Positions 1 to 8,864 of a stretch of 64,000 nucleotides of DNA are shown here, one piece after another. The notes beneath the pieces are model-generated. The model did no database searches and was not told where the DNA came from. It worked only from the letters and a program-made list of their open reading frames with translations. Location: assembly GCF_001269655.1 (NCBI RefSeq), contig NZ_LHVE01000016.1, forward strand, positions 1 to 64,000, read 5' to 3'. Numbering within the stretch: position 1 is the first letter of the stretch; the number at the start of each line of letters is the position of its first letter. The position numbers and the translations under genes were made by a program. This DNA is from Pseudomonas thivervalensis (GTDB lineage: Bacteria; Pseudomonadota; Gammaproteobacteria; Pseudomonadales; Pseudomonadaceae).

Positions 1-448
<448 letters not shown>

Positions 449-597
449 AAACATCTTTGGGTTTTGAGAAAACCCTAAACTTGGCTCAGCAATCGTTGGT
501 TACATCTTTGATTTCTCGCGGAGTAACTTGTGATGCTGATAATCTGTTGACTAGCAGTCTGACTCCACAAGCACCCACACGAATTGCTTGATTCAGT

Positions 598-608
598 TGT
601 TAAAGAGC
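598..608 (-). promoter_or_regulatory. boxA antitermination element of the rrn leader
   Basis: On the minus strand this reads GCTCTTTAACA, the classic rRNA boxA, about 150 nt upstream of mature 16S. It would bind NusB/NusE and let polymerase read the untranslated operon without Rho termination. Confidence 0.85.
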
Positions 609-643
609 GGTTGGCTGAGTCTTTCGTCTCAACCGAGGCGCGC

Positions 644-671
644 ATTCTACAGCGCCCCGTGTATCTGTCAA
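644..671 (-). promoter_or_regulatory. rrn promoter, 16S-proximal (sigma-70)
   Basis: Minus strand: -35 TTGACA (666-671), 16-nt spacer, -10 TAGAAT (644-649), followed by the GC-rich discriminator GCGCGCC typical of stringently controlled stable-RNA promoters. AT-rich sequence upstream of the -35 could serve as an UP element. Confidence 0.85.
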
Positions 672-752
672 GCGGTTATTTTAAGAAGTTTTCAAAGTTT
701 CCTTTGCAACTTCAACCACTTGCGCTTCCGATCTCTCGTTAGCGGGAGGCGA

Positions 753-780
753 ATTCTACAGCGTTACTCGCTGCTGTCAA
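753..780 (-). promoter_or_regulatory. rrn promoter, middle copy (sigma-70)
   Basis: Minus strand: -35 TTGACA (775-780), 16-nt spacer, -10 TAGAAT (753-758), again followed by a GC-rich stretch (TCGCCTCCCGC). Same architecture as the proximal promoter about 109 nt downstream. Confidence 0.8.
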
Positions 781-955
781 CACCTCTTTTTCACCGCTTT
801 CGACCGAGATGATCGAACCGCCGATAGAGCCAAACAACACCGCTCTACCTGCTCCTTCCAAGCTTCGATGAACCGAAGCCCAACCCCTTCGAAACCTACT
901 TAACTCATTGAATCTCAAGGAGTTTTCCGTTTCGACTGCGCCGGAAGTGGGGCGA

Positions 956-983
956 ATTATAGACTTCCAGAATCTGCCGTCAA
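956..983 (-). promoter_or_regulatory. rrn promoter, distal copy (sigma-70)
   Basis: Minus strand: -35 TTGACG (978-983), 16-nt spacer, -10 TATAAT (956-961), discriminator TCGCCCC. It lies immediately downstream of the msrQ stop codon, so rrn transcription starts almost inside the preceding gene. Confidence 0.65.
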
Positions 984-990
984 CCCCTAA

Positions 991-1611
991 TTACGCTTTT
1001 GTTGCAGAAGTGACTTTCCTGCCCAGCAAACGCGGGATCCGGCGCGTAATCGACGGCACCCTCAACACCAGCAGTACGGCACCTATAAAGGCGTATATCG
1101 ACCACTCCTTCAGATCCGCTCGCACGATCCATAGCATATGCAGCAATCCAAGCCCCAGGATCAGATACACCAGACGATGCAGTTTCTTCCAGCGCACGCC
1201 AAGCCGCCGCTGGCTGTAGCGATTGGAAGTAACTGCCAACACCAGTAAACCAAGAAACCCAAGCGCCCCGACAATAATGTAAGGCCGCTTGCTCAGCTCC
1301 ACGCCCAACTGCGACCAGTCGAACCCAAGAATGAACGCCGCATAACCGCTCATATGCAGCACCACATAAGCAAAGCACCACAATCCCAACTGGCGCCTGA
1401 CCGCAATCCACCCCGCCCACCCCGTCAATTTCTGCAAAGGCGTCATGCTCAGGGTGATCAACAACAGGATCAGCGTCCCCAACCCGAGCCGATCCACCAG
1501 CACTTTGCCCGGGTCAGGACCCAGCGAATTCATCAAGGCCTCGTAAAGCCACAATAACGGCCAGACCGCCGCCGCGATGAAGACACTAATTCGCCAGGCT
1601 GAAAAACGCAT
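991..1611 (-). CDS. msrQ: MsrQ, heme-binding membrane subunit of the MsrPQ system
   Basis: 206-aa integral membrane protein that passes electrons from the respiratory chain to periplasmic MsrP, which repairs methionine sulfoxide in envelope proteins. About six membrane helices are visible (near residues 9-27, 44-60, 75-95, 110-128, 144-161, 171-187). Candidate heme-ligand histidines are H86, H145 and H158 in helices 3 and 5, as in the ferric-reductase-like family. The start ATG overlaps the msrP stop by one nt, so the two are translationally coupled. The stop lies just before the distal rrn promoter. Confidence 0.95.
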   Translation of the reverse strand: MRFSAWRISVFIAAAVWPLLWLYEALMNSLGPDPGKVLVDRLGLGTLILLLITLSMTPLQKLTGWAGWIAVRRQLGLWCFAYVVLHMSGYAAFILGFDWSQLGVELSKRPYIIVGALGFLGLLVLAVTSNRYSQRRLGVRWKKLHRLVYLILGLGLLHMLWIVRADLKEWSIYAFIGAVLLVLRVPSITRRIPRLLGRKVTSATKA

Positions 1612-2624
1612 CAGTAGTCCTTCCTCAGGTCCATCCCTGCATATAAAGAAGCGACTTCATCCTGATAGCCGTTGAACATCAGCGTATCGCGAACATTGGG
1701 ACTGAACAGTCCACTTGGCAAACGACGTTCACGCGCCTGAGTCCAGCGCGGGTGATCGACCATTGGATTGACGTTGGCATAAAAGCCGTACTCGTCAGAT
1801 GCAATGCTCTGCCAGGTTGTCTTCGGCTGTTCGCTCACCAGGCTGATGCGCACGATGGACTTCACACTTTTAAACCCGTACTTCCACGGAACCACCAACC
1901 GTAACGGTGCGCCGTTCTGGTTCGGCAACTCCCGCCCGTACATTCCAACCGCCAGGATGGCCAACGGGTTCATCGCCTCGTCCAATCTCAAGCCTTCGAC
2001 ATACGGCCAGTCGATCAGGGCGAAACCGGAACGCTGCCCCGGCATGACCTTGGGATCCTGCAGGGTTTCGAAGCGGATGTACTTGGCCTTGGAGGTCGGC
2101 TCGACTTGCTTGAGCAATGCGGAAATGGGGAAGCCGATCCATGGGATGACCATTGACCAGGCCTCGACACAGCGCAGTCGATAAATCCGCTCCTCCAGTT
2201 GATAAGGCTTCATGAAGTCTTCCAACCCGTAGCGCCCCGGCTTGCCCACCTCCCCGTCCACCACCACGCTCCAGGGTTCGGTCTTCAAGGAACCGGCATT
2301 GGCTGCCGGATCGCCCTTATCCGTACCGAACTCGTAGAAGTTGTTGTAATGGGTCGCGTCCTTGAACGGTGTGATCGGTTCATTCTTCACCGTGACCGCC
2401 TCCCATTGGACGGAAGGCAGTTTCTCGGCAAACCAGGACGGCGCTTTGCCCGGTTCGACATCGGCATAACGCGCTGCGTCGGCCGCGCTGGCCCATTGCG
2501 GCAAGCTGCTCACGGCGAGACCCGCCACGGTTGCACCGAGCATTTGACGACGGGAGAGATAGAGGGACTCTGGCGTGACGTCCGATTCACGGCAGCCGGA
2601 CGACTTGGGGATCTTGATCAGCAT
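1611..2624 (-). CDS. msrP: MsrP, periplasmic methionine sulfoxide reductase, molybdopterin catalytic subunit
   Basis: 337 aa, close to the family length. It reduces free and protein-bound methionine sulfoxide in the periplasm. The N-terminus carries a twin-arginine signal (SRRQML at 24-29, hydrophobic stretch, cleavage near ASA at 45-47), so the folded protein with its molybdenum cofactor is exported by Tat. C152 in the RLRCVEAW motif is the expected Mo ligand. It is cotranscribed with msrQ and gets its electrons from it. An ATG with a distinct Tat leader makes the start secure. Confidence 0.96.
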   Translation of the reverse strand: MLIKIPKSSGCRESDVTPESLYLSRRQMLGATVAGLAVSSLPQWASAADAARYADVEPGKAPSWFAEKLPSVQWEAVTVKNEPITPFKDATHYNNFYEFGTDKGDPAANAGSLKTEPWSVVVDGEVGKPGRYGLEDFMKPYQLEERIYRLRCVEAWSMVIPWIGFPISALLKQVEPTSKAKYIRFETLQDPKVMPGQRSGFALIDWPYVEGLRLDEAMNPLAILAVGMYGRELPNQNGAPLRLVVPWKYGFKSVKSIVRISLVSEQPKTTWQSIASDEYGFYANVNPMVDHPRWTQARERRLPSGLFSPNVRDTLMFNGYQDEVASLYAGMDLRKDY

Positions 2625-2699
2625 GACAACTCCGCAGTATTGGAGGGCAGGTGCACCAATAGACTGCGGAGTATGGGGGAAATTACATTAAGGCAACGT

Positions 2700-3551
2700 T
2701 TAGCGTCGGCGAAGACGCAACAAGTATTGCACCGGGCCGGAAGCCGCGTAGGCGAGGAATACCAGCAGCAGGATACGTGGCGGATCACTGAACACCACGG
2801 CAAATACCAGCACGACCGCCAGAATCGCAACGAACGGCACGCGCCCCTTCAGATCCAGCTCCTTGAAGCTGTTGTACTTGATGTTGCTGACCATCAGCAT
2901 CCCGGCTGCGGCAACCAGCAGCGCCACGAGGAACGACATTTTTGAACCCTGGATGCCGTAGTCGCTGAATGCCCAGACCACACCGGCCACGACACCCGCC
3001 GCGGCCGGGCTGGCCAGGCCGATGAAGTAACGCTTGTCAGCCTTGCCGACCTGGGTGTTGAAACGCGCCAGGCGCAACGCCGCGCCCGCCACATAGATGA
3101 AGGCGACCATCCAGCCGACCTTGCCCATGTCCCCCAGCGCCCAACCGAACGCCAGCAAGGCGGGAGCCACGCCAAAAGCGACCATATCGGACAGCGAATC
3201 GTATTCGGCGCCGAACGCGCTCTGGGTATTGGTCATGCGCGCGACGCGGCCGTCCAGGCCATCGAGCACCATGGCGACGAAGATTGCAATGGCGGCGAAC
3301 GCGAAGTAACGACTCGCCCCTGCGCTATCGCCAGCGCTCAAGGCGGCCTGGGCACTCATGGAACTGATGATGGAATAGAAACCGGCGAACAGGTTCGCGG
3401 TGGTGAACAGATTCGGCAGCAGATAGATGCCACGATGCCGGACCTTACGGCCTTCAGCGTCATGGCCTTCTTCGATGTGCTCATCGATGGGCAACAGGCT
3501 TTCGGCGTCAGGAGCCTGGTTTGGCTCGTCGGGACGTTCGCTCATGGACAA
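2700..3551 (-). CDS. pssA: CDP-diacylglycerol--serine O-phosphatidyltransferase
   Basis: 283-aa membrane enzyme making phosphatidylserine from CDP-diacylglycerol and serine, the first step to phosphatidylethanolamine. The CDP-alcohol phosphatidyltransferase signature is intact: D100-G101-x2-A104-R105-x8-G114-x3-D118-x3-D122. A hydrophilic acidic N-terminus (about 40 residues) precedes several helices. This is the Bacillus/Pseudomonas type, not the soluble E. coli PssA. It lies downstream of ilvC but behind a strong terminator hairpin, so it probably has its own promoter in 3552-3640. Confidence 0.93.
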   Translation of the reverse strand: MSMSERPDEPNQAPDAESLLPIDEHIEEGHDAEGRKVRHRGIYLLPNLFTTANLFAGFYSIISSMSAQAALSAGDSAGASRYFAFAAIAIFVAMVLDGLDGRVARMTNTQSAFGAEYDSLSDMVAFGVAPALLAFGWALGDMGKVGWMVAFIYVAGAALRLARFNTQVGKADKRYFIGLASPAAAGVVAGVVWAFSDYGIQGSKMSFLVALLVAAAGMLMVSNIKYNSFKELDLKGRVPFVAILAVVLVFAVVFSDPPRILLLVFLAYAASGPVQYLLRLRRR

Positions 3552-3646
3552 TACCTTGCAACGGTGTGAAAAAATTCGACAGATGTCTGGGACGACGGTT
3601 CGGCCGCAAACGATGCAGCTTTATACCAGAAGCCATCGCCCAAACG

Positions 3647-3673
3647 AAAAAACGCGGCCAAGGCCGCGTTTTT
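3647..3673 (-). terminator. Intrinsic terminator after ilvC
   Basis: Perfect GC-rich hairpin (ACGCGGCC / GGCCGCGT) flanked by A-run and T-run on both sides, so it could work on either strand. It ends the ilvIHC operon on the minus strand, 17 nt past the ilvC stop. Confidence 0.85.
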
Positions 3674-3689
3674 CGATCAAGCTCGCGAC

Positions 3690-4706
3690 TCAGTTCTTGG
3701 CTTTGTCGACGATCTTGTTGGCACCGATCCACGGCATCATCGAACGCAGTTGCTCGCCGATGATTTCGATACCGTGGGCGGCGTTGTTGCGACGCTTGGC
3801 GGTCATCGAAGGATAGCCGGTAGCGCCTTCGCTGATGAACATCTTGGCGTACTCACCGTCCTGAATACGTTTCAGGGCGTTGCGCATGGCCTGGCGGGAT
3901 TCGGCGTTGATGACTTCCGGACCGGTCACGTACTCGCCGTATTCGGCATTGTTGGAGATCGAGTAGTTCATGTTGGCGATACCGCCTTCGTACATGAGGT
4001 CAACGATCAGCTTCAGTTCGTGCAGGCACTCGAAGTAGGCCATTTCTGGCGCATAGCCGGCTTCAACCAGGGTTTCGAAACCGGCCTTGACCAGCTCGAC
4101 AGTACCGCCACACAGAACGGCTTGCTCGCCGAACAGGTCGGTTTCGGTCTCATCCTTGAAGGTGGTTTCGATGATGCCGGTACGACCGCCGCCAACACCG
4201 GCAGCGTAGGACAGGGCCACGTTCTTGGCGTTGCCGGACGCATCCTGGTAGATCGCGATCAGGTCAGGGATACCGCCGCCTTTCACGAACTCGGAACGCA
4301 CGGTGTGACCCGGTGCCTTCGGCGCGATCATGATTACATCGAGGTCGGCACGTGGCACGACCTGGTTGTAGTGGATCGCGAAGCCGTGGGAGAAGGCCAG
4401 GGTGGCGCCTTTCTTGATGTTCGGCTCGATTTCGTTCTTGTACAACGCCGACTGGAACTCGTCCGGAGTCAGGATCATGACCAGGTCGGCTGCTGCAACA
4501 GCCGAAGCCACGTCGGTCACTTTCAGGCCGTGGGCCTCGGCCTTGGCAACGGTGGCCGAGCCTTTACGCAGGCCGACAGTCACGTCAACGCCGGAATCTT
4601 TCAGGTTGCACGCCTGGGCGTGACCCTGGGAACCGTAGCCGATGATGGCGACTTTCTTGCCCTGGATGATCGACAGGTCGCAGTCTTTATCGTAGAAAAC
4701 TTTCAT
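3690..4706 (-). CDS. ilvC: Ketol-acid reductoisomerase (NADP+)
   Basis: 338 aa, the short class I form. It isomerises and reduces acetolactate or acetohydroxybutyrate in valine and isoleucine synthesis, needing Mg2+ and NADPH. The nucleotide-binding loop GYGSQGHAQ is near residue 24. The C-terminal helical domain holds conserved acidic metal ligands (DLFGEQAVLCGG, about 190-201). It follows ilvH by 45 nt on the same strand and shares its operon. Length and start fit the family without adjustment. Confidence 0.98.
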   Translation of the reverse strand: MKVFYDKDCDLSIIQGKKVAIIGYGSQGHAQACNLKDSGVDVTVGLRKGSATVAKAEAHGLKVTDVASAVAAADLVMILTPDEFQSALYKNEIEPNIKKGATLAFSHGFAIHYNQVVPRADLDVIMIAPKAPGHTVRSEFVKGGGIPDLIAIYQDASGNAKNVALSYAAGVGGGRTGIIETTFKDETETDLFGEQAVLCGGTVELVKAGFETLVEAGYAPEMAYFECLHELKLIVDLMYEGGIANMNYSISNNAEYGEYVTGPEVINAESRQAMRNALKRIQDGEYAKMFISEGATGYPSMTAKRRNNAAHGIEIIGEQLRSMMPWIGANKIVDKAKN

Positions 4707-4751
4707 GAATTTCCCCTATATCCGGCCGTTCAGGCCATTCGCTAATTTGGT

Positions 4752-5243
4752 TTAGATGCTCAGTACTTTGTCGCCACGGGCAATCCCGGTGACGCCACTG
4801 CGTACGGTTTCCAGAATCGAGGCAGTGCCGATCGATTGAATGAAGCTGTCGAGCTTGTCGCTGGTACCGGTCAACTGAACGGTATAGACGCTGGCGCTGA
4901 CATCGACGATCTGCCCACGATAAATATCGGTAGTACGTTTGATCTCGGCACGTTGGGCGCCGGTGGCCTTGACCTTGACCAGCATCAGTTCACGCTCGAT
5001 GTGAGCGCTTTCCGACAGGTCCACCAGCTTGACCACCTCGATCAGCTTGTTCAGGTTCTTGGTGATCTGCTCGATGACTTCATCGTGCCCCACGGTGGTC
5101 AGCGTCAGGCGCGACAGGGTCGGGTCTTCGGTTGGCGCCACGGTCAGGCTTTCAATGTTGTAGTTGCGCTGCGAGAACAGGCCTACAACACGAGACAGCG
5201 CACCCGGTTCGTTTTCCAGAAGCAAGGAAATAATGTGTCGCAT
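4752..5243 (-). CDS. ilvH: Acetolactate synthase small (regulatory) subunit
   Basis: 163 aa counted from the ATG giving MRHIISLLLENEPG, the usual family start; the reading frame is open ten codons further upstream, but that part overlaps ilvI and is not conserved. An N-terminal ACT domain (ENEPGALSRVVGLF) binds valine and feeds back on the IlvI catalytic subunit, with a C-terminal small-subunit domain behind it. The start lies 2 nt after the ilvI stop, implying translational coupling and balanced subunit amounts. Confidence 0.97.
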   Translation of the reverse strand: MRHIISLLLENEPGALSRVVGLFSQRNYNIESLTVAPTEDPTLSRLTLTTVGHDEVIEQITKNLNKLIEVVKLVDLSESAHIERELMLVKVKATGAQRAEIKRTTDIYRGQIVDVSASVYTVQLTGTSDKLDSFIQSIGTASILETVRSGVTGIARGDKVLSI

Positions 5244-5245
5244 GA

Positions 5246-6970
5246 TTAGGTACGCTCCGTCTTGCTCAGCCACATATCGCGCATGGAGCCGTCTTTGATC
5301 TGCATCGGGTAGACGTGCTCGCTGGTGTCGACCGCAATATCGATCACCACCAGGCGATCCTTCATGGCGAACGCTTCCTCCATCTTCGACTTCAAATCCT
5401 TCGATTCGGTGATGCGCACGCCAACGTGACCGTAGGCCTCCGCCAGCTTGACGAAGTCAGGCAGCGATTCCATGTACGAGTGCGAGTGACGGCTGCCGTA
5501 GCTCATGTCCTGCCACTGGCGAACCATCCCCAACACGCCGTTGTTCAGGATCACGATCTTCACCGGCAAACCGTATTGCAGGCAGGTGGACAGTTCCTGG
5601 ATGTTCATCTGGATGCTGCCCTCGCCCGTGACGCAGGCGACGTCCACTTCCGGGAAGCTCAACTTGATGCCCATGGCCGCCGGGAAACCGAAGCCCATGG
5701 TGCCCAGGCCGCCGGAGTTGATCCAGCGGTTGGGTTTGTCGAACTTGTAGTACTGCGCAGCGAACATCTGGTGCTGGCCCACGTCGGAGGTCACAAAGGC
5801 ATCGCCCTTGGTCACTTCGCACAGGGTTTCGATCACGGTCTGCGGCTTGATCACGCTGCCGTCGCCCTTGTCATAAGGGAACAGGCCGCGATCGCCGCGC
5901 CATTCATCGACCTGCTTCCACCAGCTGGCCACGGACTCCTTGTTCGGAACCTCGCCGATTTCCTTGAGAATGGCGACCATTTCGGTCAGCACGCTCTCTA
6001 CCGGACCGACAATCGGCACGTCTGCCTTGATGGTCTTGGAGATGGACGCCGGGTCGATGTCGATGTGGATGATCTTGGCGTTCGGACAGAACTTCGCCGC
6101 GCCGTTGATCACACGGTCATCGAATCGCGCGCCGACCGCCAGGATCACATCGGCGTGGTGCATCGCCAGGTTGGCGGTGTAGCTACCGTGCATGCCGAGC
6201 ATACCAATGAACTGACGGTCTGAACCCGGGAACGCACCCAGGCCCATCAGCGTATTGGTAACCGGCAGGTTGAGCATTTTCGCCAACTCGGTCAGCGGCG
6301 CGGAGCCACCGCCGAGGATCACGCCACCACCGGAGTACAGCACCGGGCGCTTGGCCGCCAGCAGCATCTCGGCCGCCTTGCGGATTTGCCCGGAGTGGCC
6401 ACGGACCGCCGGGCTGTAGGAACGCAGCTTGGCTTTTTTCGGGAAGATGTATTCGAACTTCTCGGCCGGGTTGGTCATGTCTTTCGGGACATCGACCACA
6501 ACCGGGCCCGGACGACCGGATTCGGCCAGGTAGAAGGCTTTCTTCATGACTTCCGGGATTTCCGACGCGTGCTTGATCATGAAGCTGTGCTTCACGATCG
6601 GCCGGGAGATACCGATCATGTCGGTTTCCTGGAACGCGTCGGTGCCCACCATGGTGCTGGGCACCTGGCCGGAAATGATCACCATCGGGATGGAGTCCAT
6701 GTACGCGGTGGCGATACCGGTGATGGCGTTCGTGGCGCCTGGTCCGGACGTCACCAGGACCACGCCGGCCTTGCCGGTAGCACGGGCATAACCATCAGCC
6801 ATATGAGTGGCCGCCTGCTCGTGACGAACCAGGATGTGGGTCACTTCCGGTTCTTTGAACAGGGCATCGTAGACATGAAGAAGAGCACCACCGGGGTACC
6901 CGTAGATATATTTGACGCCTTCGTCACGCAAAAAGCGGACGAGCATCTCACCGCCAGATAAAAGCTCCAC
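5246..6970 (-). CDS. ilvI: Acetolactate synthase large (catalytic) subunit
   Basis: 574 aa from a GTG start at 6968-6970, preceded by the ribosome site GAGGTG. An in-frame ATG 36 nt upstream lacks both a site and family conservation. The enzyme is thiamine diphosphate- and FAD-dependent and makes acetolactate or acetohydroxybutyrate from pyruvate. The catalytic Glu is in RHEQAATHMADGYAR (near residue 50). The ThDP/Mg motif appears as GEGSIQMN followed by LNNGVLG. First gene of ilvIHC, preceded by a long structured leader at 7037-7231. Confidence 0.98.
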   Translation of the reverse strand: MELLSGGEMLVRFLRDEGVKYIYGYPGGALLHVYDALFKEPEVTHILVRHEQAATHMADGYARATGKAGVVLVTSGPGATNAITGIATAYMDSIPMVIISGQVPSTMVGTDAFQETDMIGISRPIVKHSFMIKHASEIPEVMKKAFYLAESGRPGPVVVDVPKDMTNPAEKFEYIFPKKAKLRSYSPAVRGHSGQIRKAAEMLLAAKRPVLYSGGGVILGGGSAPLTELAKMLNLPVTNTLMGLGAFPGSDRQFIGMLGMHGSYTANLAMHHADVILAVGARFDDRVINGAAKFCPNAKIIHIDIDPASISKTIKADVPIVGPVESVLTEMVAILKEIGEVPNKESVASWWKQVDEWRGDRGLFPYDKGDGSVIKPQTVIETLCEVTKGDAFVTSDVGQHQMFAAQYYKFDKPNRWINSGGLGTMGFGFPAAMGIKLSFPEVDVACVTGEGSIQMNIQELSTCLQYGLPVKIVILNNGVLGMVRQWQDMSYGSRHSHSYMESLPDFVKLAEAYGHVGVRITESKDLKSKMEEAFAMKDRLVVIDIAVDTSEHVYPMQIKDGSMRDMWLSKTERT

Positions 6971-7036
6971 GTTGTTCACCTCTAAAACGCCAGAATACCG
7001 ACCCACAAAAGGGGACGGGTCTTAATAGGTTTACTT

Positions 7037-7231
7037 CTCGGCAGAGCATGAGCGACGGTGGTCGCCGACTACGTCAGCACTGACTGAGCAAGTATTGGGA
7101 TCGTCCCAAGTGTTGCGGGCCTTTCCCACCCAGCGCGAGGTAACGCGTTGCGGGTGTAACAGGTCGGCGCGGATGTGCGCCTCATGATCTGCCGAGTGGG
7201 TCTGCTTCTGGCAGTCCCTCTACAGCGGACT
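7037..7231 (-). promoter_or_regulatory. Structured 5' leader of ilvIHC, possible riboregulator
   Basis: The minus-strand RNA has a long-range helix: 7181-7196 pairs with 7037-7052 over 15 of 16 positions (CTCGGCAGATCATGAG with CTCATGCTCTGCCGAG). Local hairpins lie inside: 7166-7181 (GGCGC/GCGCC), 7128-7155 (CGCG/CGCG plus ACCC/GGGT), 7095-7109 (TTGGGA-CGA-TCCCAA), 7073-7084, and 7052-7065 (GCGAC/GTCGC). Two more lie 5' of it (7202-7214, 7213-7231). That is a closed multibranch fold. No leader peptide or T-tract terminator is convincing, and I do not recognise a named RNA family. Confidence 0.6.
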
Positions 7232-7370
7232 TTGGATTCTTCTGTTTCGCCTCCTTCAAGTCAAGTCGTCTATGTGCTTTATTCGAAGTAAGCGCATGAG
7301 AACGCAAGAAAAAACCCTTAAACGGCAACTGTGTTAGCTTCAATTGCGCAATCCAAGACAAGGAAACAGC

Positions 7371-7793
7371 ATGCGAATGATGTTATTGACGGCCAGCCTG
7401 CTGGTGGGCCTGAGCCCGATGAGCATGGCCGGCCCGATCTATAAATGGGTGGACCCCCAGGGCGTGACCCACTTCGGCGCCCAGCCGCCCCAGGGCGTAG
7501 AAGCGACGACCGTGGGCAAGTCCGCGGCGCCAGCGCCCAAACCACCGGCCGCCGCTTCAGGCGGGGTCATTGGCGACCAAAAGGCCATCGACCAACAGGT
7601 CAAGAAACAGGTTGCCGAGCAGGAAGCCCAGCTCAAGGCGTTCTGCGAACAGGCCCGGACCAACCTCGCGCAATTGCAGAACAACCCCAGGGTACGCGAA
7701 GACGTGGAGGGGGAAATGCGCCGCCTCACGGACGAAGAACGACGCCAGCGGATCGATGAGACCCGCCAACAGATCGAGGAGAACTGTCAGTAA
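7371..7793 (+). CDS. DUF4124 domain exported protein
   Basis: 140 aa from the ATG at 7371, which has AAGGAA upstream; an in-frame TTG at 7344 is unlikely. A Sec signal peptide (about residues 1-20, ending SMA-GP) precedes a DUF4124 motif (IYKWVDPQGVTHFGAQPP), a short beta domain common in pseudomonad periplasmic proteins. The middle is rich in Pro and Ala. The C-terminal half is a charged, Gln-rich helix (AEQEAQLKAF to the end), probably coiled coil. Function unknown. It is transcribed divergently from ilvI. Confidence 0.85.
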   Translation: MRMMLLTASLLVGLSPMSMAGPIYKWVDPQGVTHFGAQPPQGVEATTVGKSAAPAPKPPAAASGGVIGDQKAIDQQVKKQVAEQEAQLKAFCEQARTNLAQLQNNPRVREDVEGEMRRLTDEERRQRIDETRQQIEENCQ

Positions 7794-7799
7794 CGCCGG

Positions 7800-8129
7800 T
7801 CAGCCGACGTCGCTGATCAACTGATCGAACTGCGCCAGCAGCCGCTGCAACTCGGCGCCCTGCCCTGGCCGCTGGGCATAGACCATCTCGGCCATGGCAA
7901 GGATGCCCGAGGCGTTGGGCAGCGGCAGGTCGTTTTCCAGGATAGCTTTCATCCTCGGCAGGAAAATCCATTGCAGCCACTGTTCGAAATCCAGGGTGTC
8001 GACCGCGAACGGTTCGACACTGGCCAGCGCCTGCGCCGAAGGTGAAACCTCGCTCCACCAGCCCTGGACCCGCAGCTCACGCTCGATCAACAGCAGCTGA
8101 TCGGCGATTTGGGGAAAACGCGTATCCAT
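7800..8129 (-). CDS. YqcC family protein
   Basis: 109-aa soluble, helical protein matching the small YqcC family (conserved LEQWLQWIFLPRM-like core, here DFEQWLQWIFLPRM near 47-60). The biochemical role is unknown; in enterobacteria YqcC sits beside the tRNA pseudouridine synthase gene truC. Here it is the last gene of the mrcB cluster, its start overlapping the upstream lipoprotein stop by one nt. It converges on the DUF4124 gene with a 6-nt gap. Confidence 0.85.
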   Translation of the reverse strand: MDTRFPQIADQLLLIERELRVQGWWSEVSPSAQALASVEPFAVDTLDFEQWLQWIFLPRMKAILENDLPLPNASGILAMAEMVYAQRPGQGAELQRLLAQFDQLISDVG

Positions 8130-8848
8130 CAGAGCGAAACCTTAGCCTTCTGGCGGGCCAACGCCGCGCCAGCCGAATCGCCCTGTTTCTCACGGGCCTG
8201 GGCGATCAATTCCCACAGGCTGGCCTGAAGTGCCGGGCGACCACTGGCGAATGTCAGGCCACGGCGGGCCAATTGCTCGGCTTGCGGCGCATCGCCTTGA
8301 GCCATGCGCACCTGGGCCAGGCGATAAAGCACCTGCGGTTCGCGCGGCGCCACACGCTGGGCGCGCTCCAGGCTGGAAGACGCACCGTTGAGGTCACCGC
8401 CGGCTTGTTGCTGTTGCGCGGTGGTCAGCAGGGCCAGCACCGGGCCGTCCAACTGCTCATCGGCGGACAAACCGCCGGCACCTGCCGACGGGATGCTGCT
8501 CGGCGTCGAAGGCATGCTGTAGCTGCCCTGATCGATCGGCGAGGTTTCGATAGGGCCTGGCGTGATCGGACCCGTCGTGATCGGCGCGCTGCTGATCGGC
8601 GCCGAGGTCGTCGCGCCACCACCGGGCACCATCACGACGACACCGGTGTCGCCTTGCGGAATGGCCTGGGCCTGGCCCTGCACCGGCCGCTTCACAGTCG
8701 TTTGCCGGAAGCCGCCGCTGGCCGAGACCCGCTCGCTGTTGGACACAGCGGTGCCGGAGTCAACGACCGGAATCGAACCGCGTTGTACGGTAGAGCAACC
8801 ACTGAGCAAAGCCACGGCCGTTACCGCTGGAATCAACCACTTGTTCAC
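8129..8848 (-). CDS. TPR lipoprotein next to PBP1b, LpoP-like activator
   Basis: 239 aa with a type II signal and lipobox (LLSGC, Cys18). A low-complexity Pro/Ser/Thr linker with repeated PI-containing motifs (about 85-110) reaches out to a C-terminal TPR-like helical domain (about 130-235: DGPVLALLTTAQQQQAGG, VLYRLAQVRMAQGDAPQAEQ). Outer-membrane anchor, flexible linker and TPR, placed 16 nt after mrcB, fit LpoP, the pseudomonad outer-membrane activator of PBP1b known from P. aeruginosa. Equating them rests on memory of the family and on context, so no symbol is given. Confidence 0.8.
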   Translation of the reverse strand: MNKWLIPAVTAVALLSGCSTVQRGSIPVVDSGTAVSNSERVSASGGFRQTTVKRPVQGQAQAIPQGDTGVVVMVPGGGATTSAPISSAPITTGPITPGPIETSPIDQGSYSMPSTPSSIPSAGAGGLSADEQLDGPVLALLTTAQQQQAGGDLNGASSSLERAQRVAPREPQVLYRLAQVRMAQGDAPQAEQLARRGLTFASGRPALQASLWELIAQAREKQGDSAGAALARQKAKVSL

Positions 8849-8864
8849 TTGAAACCCTCTTTGC

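Noticed and set aside
588..812. 74-aa open frame in the rrn leader
   Set aside because: Covers boxA and two promoters on the opposite strand; stable-RNA control sequence, not coding.
7256..7297. Leader peptide MRLLRIKHIDDLT on the minus strand before ilvI, with Leu and Ile codons
   Set aside because: It has no ribosome site, lies where the promoter (ATAAAG-like -10) is more likely, and no terminator/antiterminator pair follows. Kept only as a weak alternative explanation for control of ilvI.
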